Origin: Fulvitalea axinellae
GTDB taxonomy: Bacteria; Bacteroidota; Bacteroidia; Cytophagales; Cyclobacteriaceae
Direction of reading: 5' to 3'
NCBI RefSeq assembly: GCF_036492835.1
Contig: NZ_AP025314.1
Coordinates: 4,258,010 to 4,322,009, forward strand
Length of the DNA stretch: 64,000 nucleotides
The translations under genes and the position numbers were made by a program. Under the pieces are notes generated by a model that made no database searches, was not told the origin of the DNA, and saw only the letters and a program-made list of their open reading frames with translations. This document shows positions 40,092-49,226 of the stretch, in pieces (positions within the stretch are counted from its first letter, which is position 1; every line of letters starts with the position of its first letter).

Positions 40092-40792
40092 GTTTGGGAG
40101 GCTTCGGCCTCCTCCTTTTCTTTAGGTTTTGTGTTTTCGGCTTCCTGCCCCAGCTTATCCATTATTTTTTTCATCTGCAGAGTATCGGCGTGCTTGCTTG
40201 CCAAAAGCAGACTGTCGCGTAAAAACTTTTCCCTCGTTCGCTCTTCCCTGATTCTGTCTTTGGTTGCCTGCTCCAAATCCACGATTTCCTCCAAAGCCTT
40301 GTCGGCGTCTTTCAAAAAGGCCTTCCTTCGTCGAATTTTGTTCCGCAGATGTCGTTCGGCCGCCGAATAGGAATCCAGAGAATCAAAATAACTCCGCATC
40401 ACTATACGAAGTCTAAGAGGGTGTTCCTCCATTTCCTGAAATTCGAGATAACGGAGCCTTTGTTCAAAATACAGGATCTCAAGTTCCGAACGCAGGCGCT
40501 TCATTTGTCCATAATTCCGCCAAACTTCCCTAAAAGGCACCTCGCGCTGGTTGAGCATCGCTATTGTGCCATCGTTCCAAATTTCAAACTCTTGACGAAA
40601 CATATTTGACCTCATCGCAATGTTCCGGTCATCACGAATAAAAACAATGGCAGCGAACCGGTCCGTATCACGTTGCACCTCCTTAGGGCTCATTAAAAAA
40701 CCCAGGACATTAAGCACCAGCAAGACCAAAAAGCCCCTGACAAACCAACGTCGATTGGTGATATAAAAATCCCAGAGTTTCTTTAAACGCAT
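40070..40792 (-). CDS. Membrane-anchored hypothetical protein
   Basis: 240 residues. One N-terminal membrane helix (about 17-34, 'FVRGFLVLLVLNVLGFLM'), then a periplasmic or cytosolic helical part with many basic and acidic residues ('RHLRNKIRRRKAFLKDADKALEEIVDLEQATKDRIREERTREKFLRDSLLL') and a low-complexity acidic tail. No family recognised. Tail-to-tail overlap of 22 bp with the preceding gene. Confidence 0.66.
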   Translation of the reverse strand: MRLKKLWDFYITNRRWFVRGFLVLLVLNVLGFLMSPKEVQRDTDRFAAIVFIRDDRNIAMRSNMFRQEFEIWNDGTIAMLNQREVPFREVWRNYGQMKRLRSELEILYFEQRLRYLEFQEMEEHPLRLRIVMRSYFDSLDSYSAAERHLRNKIRRRKAFLKDADKALEEIVDLEQATKDRIREERTREKFLRDSLLLASKHADTLQMKKIMDKLGQEAENTKPKEKEEAEASQTQSSSSG

Positions 40793-41039
40793 ACTGCCTT
40801 TATAGGTAAAACGGAGGTAATATTCCGCCGCCTCTCATTAACGAACGAGCTCCGAAAAAATGATTTATAGGCTACCGAAAATTACGATTCCACACATGCA
40901 GTTTCCGGCTTGGGCACCTAAAACAAATATAAGATAAGGCGAACTAAAGGGAAAAAGGCCCGGCGATTTTACATCAGAAAAATCTTATCTATTACAGATT
41001 CCGCAACAATGCCTACATTTCTCTAAAAAGTACATAAAG

Positions 41040-41064
41040 AAACAGGCGGTAAAAACCGCCTGTG
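41040..41064 (-). terminator. Terminator after the transporter
   Basis: ACAGGCGGT (41,042-41,050) pairs with ACCGCCTGT (41,055-41,063), loop of four A; a T-rich run follows in the minus direction. The rest of 40,793-41,039 shows no gene. Confidence 0.82.
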
Positions 41065-41092
41065 AATTTTTTATTCATAAGTGGGGAAAAAC

Positions 41093-42568
41093 TTACGCCC
41101 TCGCTTTTTCTTTAGGCTGACGGTCTCCCTGTAGCAGGAATTTGTCATAGATAAACAAAGCGACAACCGTGAACAAGGCAAGAGCCAAAACTACGTAGGC
41201 GAAGTTACCGGGGTGATATGTTTCCCACAGTGCGCTTGTCAACTGAAAACTGTCCATATTCAGCTGGCTTGCCACTTCGTTGAAATATGCGCTTTGCGAC
41301 AATTCGCTATCGACATTCAATCCTTTTAAGGCAGCGAAGCGTTCCACCAAAGTAACCTTGTCAGATATCATTTGGTAAACCGGCCCAGCAATGATACCGG
41401 CGATAAAGTTACCCGCAAAGTGAGGCAAGAACGACGTCCCCATATAAAGTGCCTTTTTATCTTGCGAAGCCAAGCTTCCGATGTACTCGGTAAACTTCGG
41501 AGAACAAGCCATTTCGCCCAATGAGAAGATAAATACGCCAATGACCAAGAACCAAGGGTTATTGGTAACAAGTGCTGCGGCAAGACCAATACCGCAAACC
41601 AAAATCCCGCCCATCATCGCTCGGATAGCTCGGAATTTCATTACGAATGAAGAAACCACCAACTGGAAGAAAATAATCGCCCCGGCATTAATGTTTGTCA
41701 ATGCCTGAAATCTCAAACCGCCGTCTTCAGCCTTAAGGAAGTTTGCAATACCTGGACTTAGAGAATGTAATGACTCATAAAGCGGACGTGTATCGAACCA
41801 CTGTACGATAAACTTCGGCAACATCAGGTACATCTGGTTAAACAGTGTCCAGAACACAACAAAGATCAGAAGCAACACGGTCAATCGGTAATCCGCCAAA
41901 GCGCGGACGATATTGGTAAGAGTCTTGTAAATCACTTGACCCGCCGACTCTTTCGGCTTCTCTTCGCGTTCAGGCTCTTTGAAGAAGAGGAGAACAAGAA
42001 CAAGGTTTACCAAAATAGCGCCCACACTCACCAAGAACATCGGCATCCAGCCACCCGGTTCCTCACTAGTAACACCAATCGTTACAAACGGAGCGATGAA
42101 ACCACCGATATTCACGATCATATAAAAAATACCAAAACCGATAGACGCATTTGATTCATCAGTGGTTTTTGAAATCGTTGCGGATACTACTGGCTTAAAC
42201 AACGCAGCTCCAACGGCCAAGAAAGAAAAGGCCATAATAAACGGCCAGTAATCGGTCACCACAGCCATTAAATAATAGCCGATACCCATTACGATATAAG
42301 AAATGGTCAGAACCAACTTATAACCAATACGGTCGGCCAAAGCGCCAGTCAAAATTGGCAAAAAGTAAAGTACCGCCGTTACGGTACCCATCACGGCACT
42401 TTGCTGGGCAGAACTCCATTCCAGTCCCCCCTTATCCGCCGAGGATATCAAATAGACCGATAGACTGGTAAACATTCCATACCACGCCCAGCGCTCGAAA
42501 AGCTCCATTGTATTCGCCACCCAGAAAGTCGAAGGGAACTTCTTGAAGGCCTTAGTAAACTTACTCAT
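41093..42568 (-). CDS. POT-family MFS transporter (peptide transporter-like)
   Basis: 491 residues with about 12 to 14 hydrophobic segments. Early helix 1 region 'WVANTMELFERWAWYGMFTSLSVYL' carries the ExxER-type motif of proton-dependent oligopeptide transporters, followed by 'GALADRIGYKLVLTISYIVMGIGYYLMA' and 'GAALFKPVVSATISKTTDESNASIGFGIFYMIVNIGGFIAP'. Known role: proton-coupled uptake of di- and tripeptides or related compounds; the substrate here is not determined. Monocistronic with a terminator downstream. Confidence 0.85.
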   Translation of the reverse strand: MSKFTKAFKKFPSTFWVANTMELFERWAWYGMFTSLSVYLISSADKGGLEWSSAQQSAVMGTVTAVLYFLPILTGALADRIGYKLVLTISYIVMGIGYYLMAVVTDYWPFIMAFSFLAVGAALFKPVVSATISKTTDESNASIGFGIFYMIVNIGGFIAPFVTIGVTSEEPGGWMPMFLVSVGAILVNLVLVLLFFKEPEREEKPKESAGQVIYKTLTNIVRALADYRLTVLLLIFVVFWTLFNQMYLMLPKFIVQWFDTRPLYESLHSLSPGIANFLKAEDGGLRFQALTNINAGAIIFFQLVVSSFVMKFRAIRAMMGGILVCGIGLAAALVTNNPWFLVIGVFIFSLGEMACSPKFTEYIGSLASQDKKALYMGTSFLPHFAGNFIAGIIAGPVYQMISDKVTLVERFAALKGLNVDSELSQSAYFNEVASQLNMDSFQLTSALWETYHPGNFAYVVLALALFTVVALFIYDKFLLQGDRQPKEKARA

Positions 42569-42775
42569 CTAACTAGTGTTTGTGTTATCTTATTATTCGC
42601 TCAAATTCATTTGAAACCGACGGGTACAGCAAGGCCCATCTTGCTAAAAATAGGGAAATTTCCTATCTCTTTCAGGTGGTTAAGCGAAATTTTGACTTGT
42701 CCGCCACAGCAAAAGGCACATGGATAGCGAGAAGTCAACAAATACAAAAACACTACTTTCCCCTACATTTCAAAA

Positions 42776-42804
42776 AACAAAAAGCCTGACGAACGCCAGG
42801 CTTA
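42776..42804 (-). terminator. Terminator after the AcuI-like gene
   Basis: AAGCCTG (42,782-42,788) pairs with CAGGCTT (42,797-42,803), with an A-rich left flank (a T-run on the minus strand). Confidence 0.78.
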
Positions 42805-42830
42805 GTATTTTTCGGTTTGATTTGATTAAA

Positions 42831-43829
42831 TCAATATTTCACCACAATTCTTCCTTGAATCTCTCCCTTCAGGATCTTGCCGAAATAAGGGTCAAGATCT
42901 TCCAGCTTCACGTAATTCACCATAGTCTGAAGGTTTTCCGGCTTCCAGTCACCCGAGAGTTTTGACCAGATTTCCTTACGCAGTTCCATCTTGGTCTCAG
43001 CCGAGTCAACACCCAACAGATTAACACCACGCAGGATAAACGGGAATACAGTCATTTCCAATTTCGGAGACTCCACCAAGCCACAGCAAGTTACGCTTCC
43101 TTTTGCGTGTACTGTCTTCAACAACGATGTCAAAGTCTCGCCACCCACGGTATCCACACCCGCGGCCCAACGAGTCCTAAGCATCGGTCTTCCTGATTCG
43201 TCACGGATTTCCGAACGGTCCACGCAGTCTTTCGCTCCGAGCGACTTCAGAAATTCGTGAGCTTCCTGCTTTCCTGTCGAAGCGAATACGCTATAACCCA
43301 ACTTCGAAAGGATAGCTACGGCCATAGAACCTACGCCTCCAGTAGCGCCGGTCACAACCACGTCTCCGTCTTCAGGACGAACGTCATTCATAATCAGCTT
43401 ACGGACCATCAGAGCGGCTGTAAATGCGCCTGTGCCCATTATCATCGCTTCGTCAAGGCTTAATCCGTCCGGCAAAGGGATAACCCAACCGGCAGGCACA
43501 CGAACGTATTCGCCAAAACCGCCGTCAGTGTTCATTCCCAGGTCATAGCCTGTCACCAACACATTGTCGCCTACCTTGAAGCGGTTGTCAGAACTTTCTG
43601 CCACCACACCCGACACGTCGATACCAGGAGTATGCGGGTAATTTCTCGTAACCCCTTTGTTACCTGTAGCAGACAAAGCGTCTTTAAAATTCAAACCAGC
43701 GAAACTGGCTTTGATCAAAACCTCTCCTTCCGGCAATTCGCTTACTGCCTTATCCTCCAAAGCCCTTGAAAACGTTTTGTCTTCTTTTTCACGAACTACC
43801 CAAGCCTTGAATTTCGTTTCTTCTCTCAT
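42831..43829 (-). CDS. AcuI/YhdH-type NADPH-dependent quinone oxidoreductase-like enzyme
   Basis: 332 residues. Medium-chain dehydrogenase without zinc ligands: 'FAGLNFKDALSATGNKGVTRNYPHTPGIDVSGVV' (the hallmark YPHTPGIDVSG), 'GTGAFTAALMV', nucleotide-binding 'VVVTGATGGVGSMAVAILSKLGYSVFASTGK', and the closing 'LKGEIQGRIVVKY'. Family reaction: NADPH-dependent reduction of acrylyl-CoA (AcuI) or related 2-enoyl substrates. The specific substrate is not set by the sequence. No operon partner, and about 120 bp from the next gene. Confidence 0.9.
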   Translation of the reverse strand: MREETKFKAWVVREKEDKTFSRALEDKAVSELPEGEVLIKASFAGLNFKDALSATGNKGVTRNYPHTPGIDVSGVVAESSDNRFKVGDNVLVTGYDLGMNTDGGFGEYVRVPAGWVIPLPDGLSLDEAMIMGTGAFTAALMVRKLIMNDVRPEDGDVVVTGATGGVGSMAVAILSKLGYSVFASTGKQEAHEFLKSLGAKDCVDRSEIRDESGRPMLRTRWAAGVDTVGGETLTSLLKTVHAKGSVTCCGLVESPKLEMTVFPFILRGVNLLGVDSAETKMELRKEIWSKLSGDWKPENLQTMVNYVKLEDLDPYFGKILKGEIQGRIVVKY

Positions 43830-43952
43830 TTTCTCCCGATAAAATTCACAACCATTTTTTGCTCTAAAACCACTATCCAGAAAAGTGATTCTCTCAGGGG
43901 GGATACTGACGTAACAGGCTTCTATTACAGAATATCCACCCTGATATTTTGT

Positions 43953-44501
43953 TTATAAATTAAAGCCGACCCTCAGCACATAAGGCTCCGGATACGGCGA
44001 TTTTTTGTCATCAAAAGTAAAATTCCACAGCGCGGCGATATACACGTTTCCCCTTCCTCCGAGAGGTTGCGAATATCCTCCGCCAAGGAAAGTCCCAGTA
44101 CTCCAGACTCTTACTTTTTCGTCAAATGACTTATAATACTCGTTGCTTAGCTGTTCCAATTCGGCCAAAGCGAAAAATTGTTCCGTTACGTTATAACGAG
44201 CCTGAATCTTCGGGCCAAATACGCTAGCTTTAAGCGTTTTTGTTTCCACACCGCCCTGTTGGCTAATAAACTCATATTCTCTGCTCACATACTGGTACGT
44301 AAACCCTACACCAGCAGAAAAACGTTCGGTCAACAGGTAACTTATCGTGGGGGAGGCCTCGATATAAGTGGAATTACTACCAAAGGCGAGGCCGAAGTTT
44401 CCTCCGTATCTCACCCTGTCCCAGAAAGGGTTCGCTCCTTGAGAGAAAGCTCCCACAGCGGTAAAAATCGTAAAGAAAAATAAAAAGAAAAGTCTTCGCA
44501 T
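43953..44501 (-). CDS. Outer-membrane beta-barrel protein
   Basis: 182 residues from ATG 44,501, with signal peptide ('RRLFFLFFFTIFTAVGAFSQ'). Alternating strands throughout ('GGNFGLAFGSNSTYIEASPTISYLLTERFSAGVGFTYQYVS... YNVTEQFFALAELEQLSNEYY'), ending 'PYVLRVGFNL' with the aromatic/hydrophobic C-terminus of outer-membrane barrels. Resembles the eight-stranded PorT/OmpA-like small barrels of Bacteroidota. Function unknown. Confidence 0.75.
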   Translation of the reverse strand: MRRLFFLFFFTIFTAVGAFSQGANPFWDRVRYGGNFGLAFGSNSTYIEASPTISYLLTERFSAGVGFTYQYVSREYEFISQQGGVETKTLKASVFGPKIQARYNVTEQFFALAELEQLSNEYYKSFDEKVRVWSTGTFLGGGYSQPLGGRGNVYIAALWNFTFDDKKSPYPEPYVLRVGFNL

Positions 44502-44704
44502 AAATCTGCGGTTTAGAGTTTCAAATCGGTTAAATCGTCCGTTTGTCGGGTTTGAGAGAATCCAAACAGACATTATTATTGATTGTAAATTAAAGCGAAA
44601 CGGGAATTTTCGTCTGCCTTTTAAAATTTATACGCACAATGGCGACTTCAGGCTAAAGACGAACGCAAAAGGCTAATCGTTGCTTCAAATTATCTTATTT
44701 GAAG

Positions 44705-45010
44705 CTATTTTTTATATTCGATAACAAAGAGATCTTCAGAAGGCTTTTTCATCAAGTATTTTTCTCTGGCAAACTTCTCTATCGAACGCTTATTGCTCAA
44801 CAGTTCTTGCCTGTCTTTTTGCACAACCTCGATTTGTTCCAGATAGTAAACTTCCTCCTCCTTGAGCTTTTCCAGCTTACTGCGCAAGCGATATTGGTTT
44901 AACCAGTTGTTGGTGTCGAAAACCGACATCCAGACCAAAAACGCAAGCCCTACCACCAAGTAAAAGTTGCGAATCAGTTTTCTGCCGTATGTCTTTAATA
45001 ATTTCATCAT
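44705..45010 (-). CDS. DivIC/FtsB-like septum formation initiator
   Basis: 101 residues from ATG 45,010 (or 45,007). A short cytosolic start ('MMKLLKTYGRKLIRN'), one membrane helix (about 16-33, 'FYLVVGLAFLVWMSVFD'), a coiled coil ('YRLRSKLEKLKEEEVYYLEQIEVVQKDRQELLSNKRSIEKFAREKYLMKKPSEDLFVIEY'), the order and length of DivIC/FtsB. Known role: bridge between FtsL/FtsQ in the division complex. Located just downstream of eno, a gene order seen in Bacteroidota and elsewhere. Confidence 0.88.
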   Translation of the reverse strand: MMKLLKTYGRKLIRNFYLVVGLAFLVWMSVFDTNNWLNQYRLRSKLEKLKEEEVYYLEQIEVVQKDRQELLSNKRSIEKFAREKYLMKKPSEDLFVIEYKK

Positions 45011-45070
45011 AGCATTAAAGATTCTGGCCAATTCGGGCCACCTGCACAAGTTAAGGTTTCGCCCAAAATA

Positions 45071-45100
45071 AAAAAAGCCCCGGCAAAATGCCGGGGCCTT
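45071..45100 (-). terminator. Terminator after eno
   Basis: GCCCCGGCA (45,077-45,085) pairs with TGCCGGGGC (45,089-45,097), with A6 on the left side of the + strand (T-run on the transcript). Separates eno from the division gene. Confidence 0.9.
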
Positions 45101-45121
45101 CAATTTATGTTATTTCCGGAA

Positions 45122-46402
45122 TTAGAACTTCAAAGTTCCGTTTCCTGGGAAGAAAGCCTGATCACCCAATTCTTCCTCGATGCGGATCAATTGGTTGTAC
45201 TTAGCCATACGGTCAGAACGTGAAGCCGAACCAGTCTTGATCTGGCCAGTGTTCAACGCTACCGCCAAGTCAGCGATAGTAGCGTCCTCAGTCTCGCCTG
45301 AACGGTGAGACATAACCGCAGTGTAAGAGTTACGCTTAGCCATGTTAACGGCCTCAACAGTCTCAGTCAAAGTACCGATCTGGTTAACTTTGATCAAGAT
45401 AGAGTTAGCCGAACCTTCCTCGATACCTCTAGCCAAACGCTTAGGGTTAGTTACGAAAAAGTCGTCACCCACGAGCTGAACTTTGTTACCGATAGCGGCA
45501 GTAAGTTTTTTCCAGCCTTCCCAGTCGTTCTCGTCGAGACCGTCCTCGATAGAGATGATCGGGTGGTTAGAAACCCACTTGTCCCAGTACTCGATCATTG
45601 CGTCGGCGTCGCGCTCAACACCGTCGCTGAACTTGTACAAGCCAGTTTTAGCGTCGTAGAACTCTGAAGTAGCGGCGTCCATAGCGATGAACATGTCCTC
45701 ACCTGGAGTGTAACCAGCAGTCTCGATAGACTTGAGAACGATCTCCAAAGCTTCCTCGTTAGACTTAACCTCAGGAGCGAATCCACCTTCGTCACCTACG
45801 TTAGTAGAGTATCCGCGGCTAGAAAGCTCTTTCTTCAAGTTGTGGAATACCTGAGTACCCATTCTCAAAGCATCTGAGAAAGAAGCAGCTTTAGCTGGCA
45901 TTACCATGAACTCTTGGAAGTCCAAAGCGTTGTCAGCGTGAGCTCCACCGTTCAAGATGTTCATCATTGGGATAGGCAAAGTGTTCGCCTGAGAACCTCC
46001 GATGTACTTGTACAATGGCAATCCAGCTTCCTGAGCAGCGGCTTTGGCAACAGCCATAGACACACCGAGGATAGCGTTAGCGCCGAGTTTTCCTTTGTTA
46101 GGAGTTCCGTCGATTTCGATCATGGCGTTGTCGATAGCCATTTGCTCGAAAACGCTCATTCCTACGAGCTCCGAGGCAATAGTCTCGTTAACGTTCTGAA
46201 CAGCTTTCAAAACGCCTTTGCCCATATATACAGACGAGTCACCGTCTCTCAGCTCCACCGCTTCGTGCTCGCCGGTAGAAGCTCCCGAAGGAACCGCCGC
46301 ACGACCTACGAAACCGCTTGCTGTTGTTACGTCCACCTCTACGGTCGGATTACCTCTTGAGTCAAGAATCTGACGACCTTTAATGCTTTCGATGAAACTC
46401 AT
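45122..46402 (-). CDS. eno: Enolase
   Basis: 426 residues, normal length. Motifs: 'GRQILDSRGNPTVEVDV', 'GASTGEHEAVELRDG', 'GDEGGFAPEV', 'SIEDGLDENDWEGWKKL' (Mg ligands), 'LVGDDFFVTNPKRL', 'LIKVNQIGTLTETVEAV' and 'SHRSGETEDATIADLAV', all canonical. Reaction: 2-phosphoglycerate to phosphoenolpyruvate in glycolysis, cytosolic. It starts 11 bp after carA and probably shares its transcript. Terminator downstream. Confidence 0.99.
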   Translation of the reverse strand: MSFIESIKGRQILDSRGNPTVEVDVTTASGFVGRAAVPSGASTGEHEAVELRDGDSSVYMGKGVLKAVQNVNETIASELVGMSVFEQMAIDNAMIEIDGTPNKGKLGANAILGVSMAVAKAAAQEAGLPLYKYIGGSQANTLPIPMMNILNGGAHADNALDFQEFMVMPAKAASFSDALRMGTQVFHNLKKELSSRGYSTNVGDEGGFAPEVKSNEEALEIVLKSIETAGYTPGEDMFIAMDAATSEFYDAKTGLYKFSDGVERDADAMIEYWDKWVSNHPIISIEDGLDENDWEGWKKLTAAIGNKVQLVGDDFFVTNPKRLARGIEEGSANSILIKVNQIGTLTETVEAVNMAKRNSYTAVMSHRSGETEDATIADLAVALNTGQIKTGSASRSDRMAKYNQLIRIEEELGDQAFFPGNGTLKF

Positions 46403-46413
46403 TTCAGTCTTTT

Positions 46414-47514
46414 TTATTGGTTTATTAAACTGATAAACTGATCAAACAAATACCTGGAATCGTGCGGCCCCGGAGCTGACTCTGGGTGATACTGCACTGA
46501 GAAGGCGTTCTTTCCTACAACCCGAATTCCCTCAACAGTGTTGTCATTAAGGTTAATATGTGTAACCTCAAGATTTTCAGCGCTCTTCACCGATTCCGGA
46601 TCCACTGCAAAGCCGTGGTTCTGCGACGTAATTTCAGACGTTCCGGCCGTCAGGTTTTTAACCGGGTGGTTAAGTCCCCTGTGCCCGTTATGCATTTTGT
46701 ACGTCTTAACATCACAAGCTCTTGCTAGGATCTGATGTCCCAAACAGATTCCAAAAAGGGGCTTGTCCGTCTCCAACATTTTCTGAACGGTTGCCACCGC
46801 ATAATCCATTGCGGCAGGGTCGCCAGGTCCGTTAGAGATAAAGTATGCGTCTGCCCCCCATTCCTCAATCACGGAAAAGTCCGTTTTGGCCGGGAAAATT
46901 TTGCAGTACACATCCCTTTTCAAAAGTTGCTTCAGAATACTTTCCTTAATTCCCAGATCCAATACCGCAACCTTATATTTCGCTGCCGCATTGCCTCTGA
47001 AAACAGGTTCTGAAACACATACACTAGAAGAAAGTTCCAGTCCTTTCATATCAGGAACTTTTTCCAAATAAGCTTTCAGCTCTTCGGGATTAGTGGTTTC
47101 TGAGGAGATGACACAGTTCATCGCTCCTTTATCCCGAATATGCCTAACGATCTGACGGGCGTCAACACCTTCTATACCCACCAAATCATGGCAAGTGAGG
47201 TATTGCTGCAAGCCTTCCGTTGCGTTGGCTCTACTGTAAGTATCAGAAAACTTATTCACAACCAAACCAAAAATCGACGGTTTGGCCGACTCCGACTCTT
47301 GTGCGTGAACCCCATAATTACCTATGTGCGAGGCCGTCGTAACGACAACCTGTCCATAATACGAAGGGTCAGTGTAGATCTCCTGATAACCGGTCATTCC
47401 CGTGTTAAAGCAGATCTCCCCGCCAGTAGTGCCGATTTTTCCGATTGCTTTTCCTTTGAAGACAGTTCCGTCTTCGAGCATCAGTACCGCGTCTGGTTTA
47501 AATTCGTACTTCAT
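46414..47514 (-). CDS. carA: Carbamoyl-phosphate synthase small (glutaminase) subunit
   Basis: 366 residues. N-terminal domain: 'GTTGGEICFNTGMTGYQEIYTDPSYYGQ'. C-terminal class I glutaminase: 'PLFGICLGHQILARA' (nucleophile Cys), and 'VQYHPESAPGPHDSRYLFDQF' (His and Glu of the triad). Releases ammonia from glutamine for CarB in pyrimidine and arginine synthesis. carB is not in the window. Downstream is eno with an 11-bp gap; upstream, 194 bp separate it from rplQ, including a terminator. Confidence 0.98.
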   Translation of the reverse strand: MKYEFKPDAVLMLEDGTVFKGKAIGKIGTTGGEICFNTGMTGYQEIYTDPSYYGQVVVTTASHIGNYGVHAQESESAKPSIFGLVVNKFSDTYSRANATEGLQQYLTCHDLVGIEGVDARQIVRHIRDKGAMNCVISSETTNPEELKAYLEKVPDMKGLELSSSVCVSEPVFRGNAAAKYKVAVLDLGIKESILKQLLKRDVYCKIFPAKTDFSVIEEWGADAYFISNGPGDPAAMDYAVATVQKMLETDKPLFGICLGHQILARACDVKTYKMHNGHRGLNHPVKNLTAGTSEITSQNHGFAVDPESVKSAENLEVTHINLNDNTVEGIRVVGKNAFSVQYHPESAPGPHDSRYLFDQFISLINQ

Positions 47515-47654
47515 TTATGCAGTTTCCGTTTGGGTTTGTAAAATTAGTAAAGTTGTGCCCTTAACTTTATGACATACGTCAGTATACTTGGTCGTAATAG
47601 CTGACTTAACAAAAGATCCTTCTCAAATACACGCTGGCCACGTTTTGCTAGGCC

Positions 47655-47689
47655 AAAAAAAAAGGGATTAGAAATAAATCTAATCCCTT
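47655..47689 (-). terminator. Terminator at the end of the ribosomal operon
   Basis: AAGGGATTAGA (47,662-47,672) pairs with TCTAATCCCTT (47,679-47,689), preceded on the + strand by a run of A, so on the transcript it is followed by U. It ends the rplC-to-rplQ transcription unit. Confidence 0.92.
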
Positions 47690-47708
47690 CATATATTTTA
47701 TAGGAAAA

Positions 47709-48194
47709 TCATTCGGCTGACTCTTCGTTAGCTGAAGATGAATCGTCCGTTTTAGGAGCTTCACCCGATGATTTTTTTCTCGAACGACGAGTACGCTTGG
47801 CCTTAGGCTTCTCTTCGCTAGCAACAGTCAACAATTCGTTGAAGTCAACAAGCTCGATCAAGCACATATCAGCGCTGTCACCCTGACGGAATCCAGTTTT
47901 GATGATACGAGTGTATCCACCTGGACGGTCAGCGATTTTCGAAGCGATTTCGCCGAACAGCTCTTTAACGCTCTCTTTGTTCTGCAAGTAAGAGAAAACT
48001 ACACGTCTAGAGTGCGTAGTGTCGTTCTTACTCTTAGTCATCAACGGCTCAACATATTTTCTCAAAGCCTTAGCTTTGGCTACCGTTGTCTCTATCTTTT
48101 TATTGAGAATTAGGGAAGAAGCCATGTTGGCAAGCATTGCTTTCCTGTGCGAGGCGGTTCTCCCTAAATGATTGAATTTCTTACCGTGTCTCAT
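47709..48194 (-). CDS. rplQ: 50S ribosomal protein L17
   Basis: 161 residues. 'MRHGKKFNHLGRTASHRKAMLANMASSLILNKKIETTVAKAKALRKYVEPLMTKSK' and 'GGYTRIIKTGFRQGDSADMCLIELVDF' are diagnostic. The last 35 residues form a charged low-complexity tail (KAKRTRRSRKKSSGE...) longer than in E. coli, as usual in Bacteroidota. Final gene of the operon, 5 bp after rpoA. Confidence 0.98.
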   Translation of the reverse strand: MRHGKKFNHLGRTASHRKAMLANMASSLILNKKIETTVAKAKALRKYVEPLMTKSKNDTTHSRRVVFSYLQNKESVKELFGEIASKIADRPGGYTRIIKTGFRQGDSADMCLIELVDFNELLTVASEEKPKAKRTRRSRKKSSGEAPKTDDSSSANEESAE

Positions 48195-48199
48195 TTTAC

Positions 48200-49195
48200 T
48201 TATTCTTCATCGAGTTTATACTTCGACAGGTCCATGCCAAAAGTCAAACTTTTCTCTGCGACTAAAGCTTCCAATTCCGCAAGCGATTTCTTACCGAAGT
48301 TACGGAACTTCATCATGTCAGAAATCTCAAGCTGAACCAGATCTCCCAACGTTTTGACGTCGGCGGCTTTCAAACAGTTGTAAGCGCGAACCGAAAGATC
48401 CAGATCGTTAAGAGGAGTCTTTAATAACTTTCGCATGTGGAGCATTTCCTCATCGATCGGCTCTTGCTCATTACTGTCACCGGTATCCAAGATAAGGTTG
48501 GCGTCGTTGGTGAACAAAGCGAAGTGCTTAATGAGAATATTGGCGGCGCCTTTCAAGGCTGCCTCCGGGTGGATAGAGCCGTCGGTGACAATGTCCAAGG
48601 TGAGTTGCTCATAATCCGTTCTCTGCTCGACACGGGTATTTTCAACGCTGAATTGCACGTTAGTGATCGGCGTGAAGATGGCGTCAACAGGAATGAATCC
48701 GAACACCTGCTCAGAAGGCTTGTTATCCTCGGCTGGCAAATATCCTCTTCCTTTGTCGATAGTAAGTTCGATTTCGAACTCTTTCGACTCGTCCAAGTGG
48801 CAAATAACCAAATCAGGGTTAAGCACCTCGAACGAAGAAGTGAATTTTGAAATGTCGCCGGCGGTGAACGTGCTCTGTCCTTTGATGTTCACAGTCAACT
48901 TATTCTCAACGATATCGGAGATCTTTTTGAAACGAATACGCTTCGTGTTCAAGATCAGCTCGCTCACGTCCTCAACTACGCCCTCAATCGTGGAGAATTC
49001 ATGCAACACGCTAGGAATCTTAATACCCGTAACGGCATACCCCTCCAATGAAGACAAGAGGATCCTGCGCAACGCATTACCAATGGTGACACCATAACCT
49101 TTTTCCAGTGGTTTAAACGTGAAAAGACCGCGGAAGTCGTCGGCTTTTTCCATGACCACCTTTTCGGGCATTTGGAATGCTAAAATTGAAGACAT
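48200..49195 (-). CDS. rpoA: RNA polymerase alpha subunit
   Basis: 331 residues with both domains: the N-terminal dimerisation domain ('FTFKPLEKGYGVTIGNALRRILLSSLEGYAVTGIKI') and the C-terminal domain ('LNDLDLSVRAYNCLKAADVKTLGDLVQLEISDMMKFRNFGKKSLAELEALV') that binds UP elements and activators. Standard length and order after rpsD. Confidence 0.99.
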   Translation of the reverse strand: MSSILAFQMPEKVVMEKADDFRGLFTFKPLEKGYGVTIGNALRRILLSSLEGYAVTGIKIPSVLHEFSTIEGVVEDVSELILNTKRIRFKKISDIVENKLTVNIKGQSTFTAGDISKFTSSFEVLNPDLVICHLDESKEFEIELTIDKGRGYLPAEDNKPSEQVFGFIPVDAIFTPITNVQFSVENTRVEQRTDYEQLTLDIVTDGSIHPEAALKGAANILIKHFALFTNDANLILDTGDSNEQEPIDEEMLHMRKLLKTPLNDLDLSVRAYNCLKAADVKTLGDLVQLEISDMMKFRNFGKKSLAELEALVAEKSLTFGMDLSKYKLDEE

Positions 49196-49226
49196 AGTAT
49201 CTGCGAAAAGTTAAAGTTCAATATTA

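Noticed and set aside
40793..41039. Possible tRNA or small RNA in the gap
   Set aside because: No cloverleaf or T-loop GTTCRA pattern was found; only the terminator at 41,040 is supported.
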